Source of the DNA: Micavibrio sp. UBA1850
GTDB taxonomy: Bacteria; Pseudomonadota; Alphaproteobacteria; Micavibrionales; Micavibrionaceae
NCBI GenBank assembly: GCA_002338525.1
Contig: DDIM01000001.1
Coordinates: 1 to 26,139, forward strand
Direction of reading: 5' to 3'
Length of the DNA stretch: 26,139 nucleotides
Shown here: positions 1 through 7,684 of the stretch, one piece after another
Layout of the letters: each line of letters starts with the position of its first letter
Position numbering within the stretch: position 1 is the stretch's first letter
Made by a program: the position numbers and the translations under genes
Notes under the pieces: generated by a model
What the model was told of the DNA's origin: nothing
The model's input: the letters and a program-made list of their open reading frames with translations, nothing else
Databases searched by the model: none

Positions 1-16
1 TTACATAAAGCCTAGC

Positions 17-352
17 TTACTTGCTATAGGTTTGAGCATCAAGCTCTTGTACCTCGGCAGTCACAACATATTCTGGTGCGTGACTTAGCACAATGGCTCT
101 CAACCCCTGAATCATCTCATTTTTAAGATCAACATCACGCCCCGGAAGCAGCTTTAAAATAATATGCACCAGATTTTGTGATGTGTCAGGCGCGCCCACA
201 ACACATGCCGCCATAGGAAGCGCATATGTTTTAATGGCACTAAGCGTCACACTCTCGCGTGTTGCCAAATCATTATGAAGTGCTTTTAATACGTCACCCT
301 TATGAATAGTTTCATCTAGGCCATGGGAGTAGTGTATTACAATGTGTGGCAT
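17..352 (-). CDS. 5-carboxymethyl-2-hydroxymuconate isomerase-like tautomerase
   Basis: A 111-residue protein of the tautomerase superfamily, closest in look to the CHMI (HpaF-type) family. Members use the N-terminal proline, exposed after Met removal, as general base for keto-enol isomerisation. Seen here: the start MPHIVIHYS with Pro2 followed by a beta strand, and a length close to the family's usual size. The start is supported by AGGAG seven bases upstream of the ATG. No other homoprotocatechuate-pathway gene lies in the window, so the real substrate may not be carboxymethyl-hydroxymuconate; many such proteins are promiscuous. It lies 109 bases downstream of the thioesterase gene on the same strand and may be a separate unit. 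Family assignment is fairly sure, substrate unknown. Confidence 0.75.
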   Translation of the reverse strand: MPHIVIHYSHGLDETIHKGDVLKALHNDLATRESVTLSAIKTYALPMAACVVGAPDTSQNLVHIILKLLPGRDVDLKNEMIQGLRAIVLSHAPEYVVTAEVQELDAQTYSK

Positions 353-461
353 AATGTGTCTCCTGTTTAACGCACGTTTAAGCGCAACAAAACTATCATA
401 GTTTTTGTCTGTGCAGACATTTAATTTTAGATAAGCGTGAACCTAGTAAAACGTATGAGCC

Positions 462-941
462 CTATTTCACAACAATTTTGTCTTTTTGCGTAGACAGTGA
501 TCCGTGATCAATAATTGCAACAGTAAGTCGACTAACACATGCAAGCTTACCAGTTGCCTCTTCCCTAATCTCGGTTTGCCAAACCTGTGTTCGGCGACCA
601 ACATGAAACGGGGTGCATCGGCCAATGACGCGCCCCTCAGTCACCGCACGGATATGATTGGCATTGATTTCAAGGCCAACCGCACGGTATTTTTCAGGGT
701 CGATCGTCATCCAAGCCGCAACACTCCCCAAACTTTCAGATAAAACACAGTTAGCACCGCCATGCAAAATACCAAACGGTTGCCGCGTGCGTTCATCAAC
801 AGGCATAGTTGCCTCTAGATAGTCATCACCAATATCGTAAAACTCAATACCAATATGTTCACCCATATTGGCATTACGCATGCTTTCAAGCATGTCTTTT
901 GTATAGTCTTTGAACCATATAGATGACGTCTTTTCAGACAT
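462..941 (-). CDS. PaaI/YdiI-type hotdog acyl-CoA thioesterase
   Basis: A 159-residue single hotdog-domain thioesterase that should hydrolyse an acyl-CoA in the cytoplasm. The core motif HGGANCVLSES (residues 60-70) matches the PaaI/YdiI pattern, with Glu69 in the place of the catalytic carboxylate, followed by GLEINANHIRA (89-99) and HVGRRTQVW (113-121), both very close to E. coli YdiI/MenI. YdiI acts on 1,4-dihydroxy-2-naphthoyl-CoA, but relatives act on aromatic or medium-chain acyl-CoAs, so the substrate is open. Its ATG overlaps the stop codon of fabI in a TAATG arrangement, which predicts translational coupling. That pairing suggests a housekeeping link to fatty-acid metabolism. No separate Shine-Dalgarno site is needed or obvious. 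Confidence 0.85.
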   Translation of the reverse strand: MSEKTSSIWFKDYTKDMLESMRNANMGEHIGIEFYDIGDDYLEATMPVDERTRQPFGILHGGANCVLSESLGSVAAWMTIDPEKYRAVGLEINANHIRAVTEGRVIGRCTPFHVGRRTQVWQTEIREEATGKLACVSRLTVAIIDHGSLSTQKDKIVVK

Positions 942-1792
942 TAGGCAGCGCCCTCATCCTTCTTAGGAGAAATGCCTGAAAGTAGAGATGCTGTCTCTGC
1001 TGCAGAATCAATCGAAACCATACCCACAGTATGATAACCACTATCTACGTGAAGCACTTCACCCGTTACACCACTTCCAAGATCAGAAAGAAGGTAAAGA
1101 CCTGAGCGACCAACATCTTCTAATGTGACGTTACGCTTCAAAGGAGAGTTAAGTTCGTTCCATTTAAGAATGTAACGGAAATCACCAATTCCGCTTGCCG
1201 CCAATGTTTTGATCGGACCAGCAGAAATTGCGTTTACACGAATATTTTTACCACCAAGATCAGTTGCTAAATAACGCACAGACGCCTCAAGTGCCGCCTT
1301 AGCCACACCCATAACGTTATAGTGAGGCATAACACGCTCTGCACCATAGTACGTTAAAGTTACAAGGCTTCCGCCTTCGTTCATCATTGGCACTGCACGC
1401 TGCGCAACAGCCGTGAATGAGAACACTGAAATATCCATTGTTTTTAGGAAGTTTTCACGTGTTGTATCTAAATACATACCGTCCAGTTCGCTTTTGTCAG
1501 AAAACGCAATGGCGTGTACAACAAAGTCAAATTTACCCCATTTGTCTTCTAACGCCTTGAACGCTTCATCAATGCTTGCCTCGTCAGTCACATCACATGG
1601 TAGAATAATATCTGAACCAACGCTTTCGGCTAATGGACGCACACGCTTTTCAAGAGCCTCTCCTTGGTATGTAAACGCAAGTTCCGCGCCTTGCTCATGC
1701 GCCATCTTTGCAATTCCCCACGCGATAGAGCGGTCGTTTGCGACCCCCATTATCAAACCGCGTTTCCCCTTCATAAAAATACCTTGTTCCAT
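941..1792 (-). CDS. fabI: Enoyl-[acyl-carrier-protein] reductase (NADH), FabI
   Basis: FabI catalyses the last step of each fatty-acid elongation cycle, reducing trans-2-enoyl-ACP with NAD(P)H. The 283-residue protein has the FabI-type dinucleotide motif GVANDRSIAWGIA (16-28), Tyr148 and Tyr158 in GAERVMPHYNVMG, and Lys165, matching E. coli Tyr146/Tyr156/Lys163. The ending VDSGYHTVGM is typical; a tail of about 25 residues follows. GAGG five bases before the ATG supports this start; Met7, with AAGG upstream, is a possible alternative. It is the first gene of a two-gene unit with the thioesterase. The residue matching E. coli Gly93 is Ala95 (HAIAF). A perfect inverted repeat lies about 45 bases upstream of the start. 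Confidence 0.95.
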   Translation of the reverse strand: MEQGIFMKGKRGLIMGVANDRSIAWGIAKMAHEQGAELAFTYQGEALEKRVRPLAESVGSDIILPCDVTDEASIDEAFKALEDKWGKFDFVVHAIAFSDKSELDGMYLDTTRENFLKTMDISVFSFTAVAQRAVPMMNEGGSLVTLTYYGAERVMPHYNVMGVAKAALEASVRYLATDLGGKNIRVNAISAGPIKTLAASGIGDFRYILKWNELNSPLKRNVTLEDVGRSGLYLLSDLGSGVTGEVLHVDSGYHTVGMVSIDSAAETASLLSGISPKKDEGAA

Positions 1793-1833
1793 AAAAGCCT
1801 CTTATCTTCTTCTTAATTCTTAAATATGACATA

Positions 1834-1855
1834 CATACTGCAATATTAAAGTATG
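1834..1855. promoter_or_regulatory. Inverted repeat upstream of fabI (candidate operator)
   Basis: Perfect six-base arms CATACT and AGTATG separated by ten AT-rich bases, in the 241-base gap between fabI and the divergent gene at 2034. The 22-base size suits a dimeric regulator. No regulator is identified, and short AT-rich palindromes occur by chance, so this is only a candidate. No convincing sigma70 pair was found in this gap, and nothing else in it looks coding. Confidence 0.3.
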
Positions 1856-2033
1856 CGTTGAATCCTATGTGGCGCATCCTACACCATTTTATAAAAATAT
1901 CCAGAGCCTTTTCTAGAATACAAAAACGTGAGAAAATACTCATGGTGTTGATTATTCCTTAACACTTTTTACCTATTGTGTATGCCTGCACGCATGATCT
2001 ATCAAACATTTTACAGGAAATAAAAATACAAAA

Positions 2034-3656
2034 ATGCCGACTTTACAAGACAAGCTATCACCAAGCCCCATTAAGCAAGATTACGTTCATGAAATGTGCA
2101 ATGGCTTCACAACTTTTGTCGAGCAACTTCCTCACAATTTAACTCTTAAATATATATTCTACCGTAGAGGCCAGCGTAATGACGCCATTGAAATGGAAAA
2201 GCGGTTTTTCCAAACGCACCCCGCAGGTCAAACAGCACTCACAATATTGCGAAAATCAACAAACTCGCAAAACTCTGCATTTCATGGCCTTGCCATTGCC
2301 ACAACAAGTAAACTCTTAGGGCTTAGAGAAAATCGCACAGCCATAGGTCTTATCACCTTAAATGTAGACAACTACCAAACAACTGAAGCGCTTCTCCATG
2401 AAGCATATCACTTAGGATGGATGGCCATTGATACGGCGCGTCTTCTCAATACACCTAAATATAAAAATAGCCTCAAATCTGGCCCTCTAATCCCTAAAAG
2501 AAGCCCCATTAATATGGCGAAAGCCACGCTGAAAGCTGACATTTTTGCCTCCCTCATGTTGGCCGATCAAGGATATGAGAAGATCATCAAACAAATCGCA
2601 TATAAACGGTGCCTTGATGCGCTGAGCGCAAATACAAACGGCAAGCCATGGAGTTATCCATATCCCCTCGCATACGAGACAACCGCCGAAGCTTACAAAA
2701 CACTCATTGACCCTAATGATAAATCGTACCACGTTGTTTCAACGCCGCTTAAATTTGCCGCCACAATTGCAAACACCATTGAAGATGAAAAAATCCAACA
2801 ATGGTGGAATTTTTGCCAGCCCGCACAAACAATGGCATGGCAAGACGCCTCGCCAGAAGAAATCCTTTCAAATGCCATCAATACAAGTGAAGATCCCATT
2901 ATCAAGGTCACCGCATCTTTGGTCAAAGCATGCACAGGGCTTCCTGTTTTAGAGAGTAAAAAAACGGCCTCTCGCAATCCTTTTATTTCAGAGGCGCAAA
3001 ATAAGATTTATCACGAACAAGCGATCGAAGAGACCTTTGAACTTGTTTTAACGCAAGGTTTAGAAACTAAAAGCGCTCAACCGTTTATAGACGCGGCAAA
3101 CAGACAAAATCAACGTCTTACTGAGGGTAAAGTTCTTGGATGGTGTGCCTCTGCCTTACAAAGTGCGGCACGAACATTCAGCAATACAAATATTGAAAAC
3201 CAAGAAGAGGCACGGAATTTAATTAAATTAGGATATCAAGCCGAACAACAAGAGATGAAATATGAAAGCCTTATTGCGGTAGGCGAAAAGATCATTGAGC
3301 GCCGTAAAATGGGCGAGATTATAACGTTAGAAGACATTGATAAAATGGCACAGCAACAAACGTTCTCTAGCTTTATCAGCACGTCTATCAAACAAAGCAT
3401 TAAAGACCCCGACTATCAAAAAAGCCTTAACGCTACTAAGGATATGAACAATATTTATCTTTTAGAGCCTGACACACCAACCGTAGCCCCAAGCGCGGCG
3501 CCAACTGGCCCTGCCCCAGCCGCAGCCCCACAAGTTGGCATGGGAGGCATGATGGGTGGCACAGTAAGCGCACCGCCTCAGCAACAAAGCGCACAGACAA
3601 CACCTCTACAAGAGGATGGTAACAAAAAAGATGGAGACAATAAAAAAGCCGAGTAA
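2034..3656 (+). CDS. Unrecognised protein with HExxH (zincin-like) motif and low-complexity tail
   Basis: A 540-residue protein of no family I can name with certainty. Residues 118-131 contain LLHEAYHLGW, in which HEAYH (122-126) fits the HExxH zinc-protease motif in a helical, hydrophobic setting. About 40 residues later KADIFASLML (167-176) resembles the ANxFA segment that follows HExxH in ImmA/IrrE-type minigluzincins, although the usual Glu ligand is replaced by Lys. A putative-metallopeptidase DUF such as DUF6782 is possible, from memory only. There is no signal peptide, so it is probably cytoplasmic. From about residue 480 the tail is rich in Pro, Ala, Gly, Met and Gln, then Lys/Asp. 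The only purine-rich site, AGGA, is about 17 bases before the ATG, which is far. The stop codon lies in the loop of a terminator hairpin. Confidence 0.7.
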   Translation: MPTLQDKLSPSPIKQDYVHEMCNGFTTFVEQLPHNLTLKYIFYRRGQRNDAIEMEKRFFQTHPAGQTALTILRKSTNSQNSAFHGLAIATTSKLLGLRENRTAIGLITLNVDNYQTTEALLHEAYHLGWMAIDTARLLNTPKYKNSLKSGPLIPKRSPINMAKATLKADIFASLMLADQGYEKIIKQIAYKRCLDALSANTNGKPWSYPYPLAYETTAEAYKTLIDPNDKSYHVVSTPLKFAATIANTIEDEKIQQWWNFCQPAQTMAWQDASPEEILSNAINTSEDPIIKVTASLVKACTGLPVLESKKTASRNPFISEAQNKIYHEQAIEETFELVLTQGLETKSAQPFIDAANRQNQRLTEGKVLGWCASALQSAARTFSNTNIENQEEARNLIKLGYQAEQQEMKYESLIAVGEKIIERRKMGEIITLEDIDKMAQQQTFSSFISTSIKQSIKDPDYQKSLNATKDMNNIYLLEPDTPTVAPSAAPTGPAPAAAPQVGMGGMMGGTVSAPPQQQSAQTTPLQEDGNKKDGDNKKAE

Positions 3657-3671
3657 ACCTCGGCTCTTTCA
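3647..3671. terminator. Bidirectional intrinsic terminator between convergent genes
   Basis: Seven-base-pair stem AGCCGAG / CTCGGCT with a five-base loop that contains the TAA stop of the plus-strand gene. Read on the minus strand, the stem is followed by a run of six T, making a strong terminator for the lipoprotein gene ending at 3697. On the plus strand the tail is only CTTTC, so termination there is weaker. Confidence 0.75.
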
Positions 3672-3696
3672 AAAAATTAAAAAATCATGAAAAGCC

Positions 3697-4191
3697 TTAG
3701 CTCATGATTTCCCATGTTCCGTCAACGTTTTCACAAGCTGTCCCAACCGCTTGTTCACTACGTCCATCAACAACGATTGTTTGCTTGTATTCACGGCAGT
3801 AGCGACCAGATGATTGACCATAGCCTTCGTTTACAGGTGTGTATGTTCCTGAATTACCGCTCTCAGGGTTTGTCCAAGAAATTGTCTCACCGATAGGCGC
3901 TTCGTATGCTCTGTTCATCGCTTGACTAGCAAAAACTTTATCAGCACGGTCTAAAGAGCTTCCAATTTCACTACCAATAAACGCGCCAAGTAAGCTTCCT
4001 GCACCAACGGCAATCAATTGGCCTTTACCGCCACCGATGTTTGATCCCAAAACACCACCAAGAACAGCACCACTCACGGCTCCGACTTCTTGTTTTTTAA
4101 CATTTCCAAAATAACCACCGTTGCTATTTTGTGCACACCCTGTAATCAAAAGTGCCGAAATAGCGGCGATTGCTGTAATCATTTGTTTCAT
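3697..4191 (-). CDS. Glycine-zipper 2TM lipoprotein, 17-kDa surface antigen type
   Basis: A 164-residue outer-membrane-type lipoprotein. The signal peptide MKQMITAIAAISALLITGC ends in a lipobox with Cys19 as the lipidated residue. Residues about 37-80 form a glycine zipper (GAVSGAVLGGVLGS and VGAGSLLGAFIGSEIG), the Rick_17kDa_Anti / glycine-zipper 2TM fold. The C-terminal part, with RYCREYKQTIVVDG and a second Cys, resembles the Rickettsia 17-kDa antigen. The start at 4191 is preferred over an upstream ATG at 4239 because it puts the signal peptide at the N-terminus and has GAGG about ten bases upstream. The gene diverges from pdxH over 72 bases and ends at a strong terminator. The role is likely structural in the envelope. 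Confidence 0.88.
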   Translation of the reverse strand: MKQMITAIAAISALLITGCAQNSNGGYFGNVKKQEVGAVSGAVLGGVLGSNIGGGKGQLIAVGAGSLLGAFIGSEIGSSLDRADKVFASQAMNRAYEAPIGETISWTNPESGNSGTYTPVNEGYGQSSGRYCREYKQTIVVDGRSEQAVGTACENVDGTWEIMS

Positions 4192-4263
4192 AATTTTAAC
4201 CTCATTAAAAATTTTGTCGGCAACCAATACCGAATCCACTTGATAACATTAGGTTGAAATGCG

Positions 4264-4908
4264 ATGAATTCCAATAAACTTACAAAACATAATATTTCAA
4301 AATTAAAATTTACAATGATTTCAAACACTAAAAATCCATACAAACTTTTTGAAAATTGGTTTTCAGATGCCAAAGAGGCAGAAATCAACAATTACAATGC
4401 GATGAATGTTGCAACCATTGGCGATGATAATCGTCCCACCAGTCGCATGGTTCTTCTCAAAGATTACAATGAAGCAGGATTTGTTTTTTACACAAACCAG
4501 TTAAGCCGCAAAGGGCAAAACATTGCGCACACCCCTTATGCTGCGCTTTGCTTTCATTGGAAAAGCCTTGACCGTCAGGTTCGCATCGAAGGGCGCTTTG
4601 AAACGGTTTCGGACACCGAGGCTGATGACTATTTCGCCTCACGCGCACGTGGCAGCCAGATTGCCGCATGGGCATCGAAACAATCAACCCCCCTTGCCTC
4701 GCGTAAAGACTTTGATGCGCGCATCGAAAAATACGAGCTTAAATTCCCACAAGGCACACACGTTCCTCGCCCGCCTCACTGGTCTGGCTACAGATTAACT
4801 GCGGATAGACTTGAATTTTGGCAGGAAATGCCTTATCGACGACATGATCGTGTTGTATACACATTAAATAGTAAAGGCGAATGGGAAACGCATAGGCTTT
4901 ACCCGTAG
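4264..4908 (+). CDS. pdxH: Pyridoxamine 5'-phosphate oxidase
   Basis: PdxH oxidises pyridoxine- or pyridoxamine-5'-phosphate to PLP with bound FMN. The 214-residue protein shows the FMN/PLP-binding segment SRMVLLKDY (60-68), FYTNQLSRKG (75-84), HWKSLDRQVRIEG (98-110), the RARGSQIAAWAS block (127-138), HWSGYRL and LEFWQ near 172-186, RRHDR (192-196) and the canonical ending RLYP. Length matches the family (about 210-220). The first ATG has only a weak AGG upstream; Met18 at 4315 is an alternative that removes a Lys/Asn-rich N-terminal extension but has no ribosome site. htpG follows after 63 bases with no terminator seen, so the two may be co-transcribed. PLP is also the cofactor of the hemA product in this window. 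Confidence 0.94.
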   Translation: MNSNKLTKHNISKLKFTMISNTKNPYKLFENWFSDAKEAEINNYNAMNVATIGDDNRPTSRMVLLKDYNEAGFVFYTNQLSRKGQNIAHTPYAALCFHWKSLDRQVRIEGRFETVSDTEADDYFASRARGSQIAAWASKQSTPLASRKDFDARIEKYELKFPQGTHVPRPPHWSGYRLTADRLEFWQEMPYRRHDRVVYTLNSKGEWETHRLYP

Positions 4909-4971
4909 TGAAATCGCCCTAAAACATAAGATCACGATAAAAATATCTAAAAACAAAAAATGGACGGAAAA

Positions 4972-6876
4972 ATGACAACTGAAACACTTTCTTTTGGAAC
5001 TGACGTAGGACGCTTACTTGATATTGTGGCAAACGCCCTTTACTCAAACAAGGATGTCTTTTTAAGAGAACTTATTTCAAACGCCTCAGACGCCTGCGAT
5101 CGCCTTCGTTACGAATGTGCAAAAAACACAAAACTAAAAGGCAATAGAGAGCCTGCGAATATCCGCATTCTGATCAACACAGACACAGCAAGAACTGTGA
5201 GTGTGATCGACAATGGTATTGGGATGGATCGCCAGGACTTAATCGATCATTTGGGAACCATTGCAAAATCTGGCACAAGCTCGATTATGGAAGAGCTGGC
5301 AAAGTCTAAAGACAGCGAAAAAGCACTCAACCTTATCGGCCAATTCGGTGTTGGGTTTTACGCCTCTTTCATGGTAGCCGATAAAGTTGAGGTTATTTCC
5401 AAAAAAATTGGTACAGATGAAACCAACGTTTGGACGTCAGATGGTAAAACTGGATTTACAATTGAACCAGCTACAGACGAGCAAGCAGCTTTAATCGACC
5501 AAAGTGGAACAGTTATCGTTCTTCATATTAAAGATGAGACATGTGAATATTTGGTAGCGCCAAAACTGCAAGACATTATCGAAACATGGGCAGACCATGT
5601 CGATGTGCCTATTTACCTCGGTCAAATTGACGAAGACTCTGATGAAGAAGAACAGCCTGTTAATGCCGCAAGCGCACTCTGGACACGCCCAAAATCAGAA
5701 ATTACCGATGAAGATTACAACAAATTCTTCCTTCATCTCTCAATGGGCTTCACAGCCGACGAAGCCCTTATGACGACACATTGGACAGCAGAGGGAATGA
5801 TAGAATACACAGCCCTTCTCTACACGCCAAGTATGCGCCCATGGGATCTATTTGATCCGGGCCGTAAACACGCCGTTGAGTTGTACGTGAAACGCGTATT
5901 TATCACAAAAGATTGCAAAGACTTGATGTATCCGTGGTTACGTTTTTTACGTGGGGTCATCGACAGCCAAGATTTGCCTCTGAATATCAGCCGCGAAATG
6001 CTTCAAAACAATCCAGTGATTGAAAAAATCAAAAATGGCGTCGCAACAAAAGTTCTAAAAGAGCTTGATAAACTTTCTAAAGATAACGAAGCCAAGTTCC
6101 TGACATTTTGGCAGCAGTTTGGCGCGGTCCTTAAAGAAGGCCTTTATGACGCAGCCGAGCACAAAGACGGTATCCTGAAAGTCTGCCGCTTCTACTCCAC
6201 CACATCAGATACAGAATCCGTTTCACTTGATGATTACGTGTCACGAATGAAAGACGGCCAAAAAGAGATCTACTACATTAGTGGTGAAAACGTAGAAACA
6301 CTCCAAAACTCTCCACAGCTTGAAGGGTTCAAAGCCCGTGACATCGAAGTCCTTCTGTTTAAAGACACGATTGACGATTTCTGGTTACAATCTGTACCAA
6401 ACTTCGGTGATTATAAGTTCATGTCAGTGACGAAGGGCTCGATTGATCTTGCCAATTTTGGCAAAACTGAAGACGACAAGTCAGATGCCGAGCCAACACC
6501 AAAAGCCAGCCCAAAAGTTGAAGAGCTGATAACATTAATCAAATCTACACTGGCCGATGAGGTAGGAGATGTCACAATTTCCACACGTCTCACAACGTCC
6601 CCATCATGCTTAATTGCAGGCGAACATGAGGTTGATTTAAAAATGGAGCGCATCCTTAAAAATCAACAGCAATACGATGCCAACGGAAAGCGTGTCTTAG
6701 AAATAAACGCTGATCATTCATTGATACAAAAGCTTGCCGAAAACACAGCCAATGATCATATCAAGGATGCAGCACACCTTCTTTTAGATCAAGCTAAGAT
6801 TGCATTGGGTGAACCTGTAGATAATCCGACAGAGTTTGCTCGTCGATTAAATTATTTCATCGAAAACGCAAATTAA
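4972..6876 (+). CDS. htpG: Molecular chaperone HtpG (Hsp90)
   Basis: Bacterial Hsp90, an ATP-dependent dimeric cytoplasmic chaperone. The 634-residue protein has the N-terminal GHKL ATPase: FLRELISNASDACDRLRY with the catalytic Glu and nucleotide-binding Asn, DNGIGM, AKSGTS and GQFGVGFYASFMVADKV. An acidic linker (DEDSDEEEQ) leads to the middle domain with NISREMLQ, then the C-terminal dimerisation domain; there is no MEEVD tail, as in all HtpG. I prefer the ATG at 4972 (MTTETLSFGTDVG) because GGACGG lies four bases upstream; an in-frame ATG at 4960 has no such site. No clear sigma32 promoter was recognised. The stop overlaps the end of a convergent ORF by four bases, and a strong terminator follows. 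Confidence 0.97.
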   Translation: MTTETLSFGTDVGRLLDIVANALYSNKDVFLRELISNASDACDRLRYECAKNTKLKGNREPANIRILINTDTARTVSVIDNGIGMDRQDLIDHLGTIAKSGTSSIMEELAKSKDSEKALNLIGQFGVGFYASFMVADKVEVISKKIGTDETNVWTSDGKTGFTIEPATDEQAALIDQSGTVIVLHIKDETCEYLVAPKLQDIIETWADHVDVPIYLGQIDEDSDEEEQPVNAASALWTRPKSEITDEDYNKFFLHLSMGFTADEALMTTHWTAEGMIEYTALLYTPSMRPWDLFDPGRKHAVELYVKRVFITKDCKDLMYPWLRFLRGVIDSQDLPLNISREMLQNNPVIEKIKNGVATKVLKELDKLSKDNEAKFLTFWQQFGAVLKEGLYDAAEHKDGILKVCRFYSTTSDTESVSLDDYVSRMKDGQKEIYYISGENVETLQNSPQLEGFKARDIEVLLFKDTIDDFWLQSVPNFGDYKFMSVTKGSIDLANFGKTEDDKSDAEPTPKASPKVEELITLIKSTLADEVGDVTISTRLTTSPSCLIAGEHEVDLKMERILKNQQQYDANGKRVLEINADHSLIQKLAENTANDHIKDAAHLLLDQAKIALGEPVDNPTEFARRLNYFIENAN

Positions 6877-7100
6877 TAAGAATACTCACAAGTGATAACG
6901 GCGCTGTCATCCGAATAAACGAGGGTGACGGCGCTTTTTTTGAAAGCATCCCTAATAACATCAGGGTTTTTAAGTACGGCGTAATCAAAAATTGTTTGCG
7001 TACTATCCCCATATACAATGTTGTAATCATGCTCGGAGTTAGAAGCACATTGAGATAATGCGGCTTGAACATAAAAGGAAATAAGAGATCTACGCGGCAT
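6873..7100 (-). CDS. Possible small protein of unknown function (75 aa)
   Basis: A 75-residue ORF starting seven bases after the stop of the Zincin_1-like gene on the same strand, which fits a two-gene unit. The composition looks protein-like (NPDVIRDAFKKSAVTLVYSD) but no family is recognised. There is no membrane segment. The ribosome site is weak (GTAAG upstream). Its last codons overlap the htpG stop by four bases, and its 3' third contains the htpG terminator read on the other strand, which forces the internal repeat SAVTLVY / SAVIT. This makes the ORF uncertain: either a real gene that tolerates an embedded terminator or a chance frame. Confidence 0.4.
   Translation of the reverse strand: MPRRSLISFYVQAALSQCASNSEHDYNIVYGDSTQTIFDYAVLKNPDVIRDAFKKSAVTLVYSDDSAVITCEYSY
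6901..6941 (+). terminator. Strong intrinsic terminator of htpG
   Basis: Twelve-base-pair stem, GCGCTGTCATCC (6901-6912) with GGGTGACGGCGC (6923-6934), including two G-U pairs, a ten-base loop and then seven T. It begins 24 bases after the htpG stop and lies inside the convergent minus-strand ORF. Confidence 0.88.
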
Positions 7101-7106
7101 ATCGAC

Positions 7107-7547
7107 TTACAACACACCTTGATGATGACGTGAAACCATCTCGTCTATCTCGTCATCCGAAAAATCTTGCTGGCCTGCAATTTCTTCAATCACGACCTGA
7201 CGCACAACAAGACCAAACTCGTCACCGCTTTCACACCAATAATCAAGAACAGGGCGACGATAGACAATCAAAAGGTCATTTCCGTCTGCGGCCTTCTTTT
7301 CAACACCAGGTGATACTTCCTTTGCAGATTTATACAGGCACAATAATTCATAAGGATCGTTCAGATTTTGGTCAATCTCTGTCATTTCATCTGGGAAATC
7401 TTGAATATCAATCTCAAGGTCTTCGCACGCCTCTTCCAATTCATCAGGAAGGGAGTTGAGCACACCACGAACAATCGTCGTCACATCGTCAATAGACGGT
7501 GCCGCCCCAAAATTCATAATAATATCTTGTCGGTCAGACATCACCAT
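7107..7547 (-). CDS. Zincin_1 (COG3824)-type protein lacking the zinc-binding HExxH
   Basis: A 146-residue cytoplasmic protein that matches the small alphaproteobacterial Zincin_1 predicted metallopeptidases: an N-terminal helix with LNSLPDELEEACEDLEIDI (30-48), an acidic middle, then LLIVYRRPVLDYWCE (92-106) and VVRQVVI (114-120) leading to where the family has HEIGHHFGLSDDEI. Here that stretch reads EEIAGQQDFSDDEI (121-134), so both zinc-ligand histidines are replaced and the protein should not be a functional zinc protease. The start at 7547 (MVMSD) is chosen because AAGGAGG lies six bases upstream; an ATG at 7541 is an alternative. It may be followed by the 75-aa ORF in one transcript. 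The family is known only as predicted peptidases; a binding or regulatory role is inference. Confidence 0.75.
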   Translation of the reverse strand: MVMSDRQDIIMNFGAAPSIDDVTTIVRGVLNSLPDELEEACEDLEIDIQDFPDEMTEIDQNLNDPYELLCLYKSAKEVSPGVEKKAADGNDLLIVYRRPVLDYWCESGDEFGLVVRQVVIEEIAGQQDFSDDEIDEMVSRHHQGVL

Positions 7548-7684
7548 AAACAGCCTCCTTATATGCAAAGGTTAAACAGAATCATTTTGAATAAAATAAT
7601 CCTACGCTTTTCGTACTTAAAATGCAAAGCCATCTCAAAAATCAACGCACAGGCTTAAAAAATCCAAAGCTCATAAGTGACGGC

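Noticed and set aside
1695..1943. 82-aa minus-strand ORF overlapping the fabI start
   Set aside because: It is out of frame with and overlaps a certain gene by about 100 bases; the composition is AT-driven, with no ribosome site or domain.
4909..4971. Heat-shock (sigma32) promoter or CIRCE element before htpG
   Set aside because: No convincing CTTG/CYTAT pair or CIRCE inverted repeat was found in the 63-base gap.
6857..7117. 86-aa minus-strand ORF overlapping the 75-aa ORF
   Set aside because: It overlaps the htpG 3' end further, starts inside the Zincin_1-like gene, and is less protein-like than the neighbouring frame.
7368..7658. 96-aa plus-strand ORF antisense to the Zincin_1-like gene
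   Set aside because: Antisense shadow; rich in Asn, His and Ile with no domain or ribosome site.
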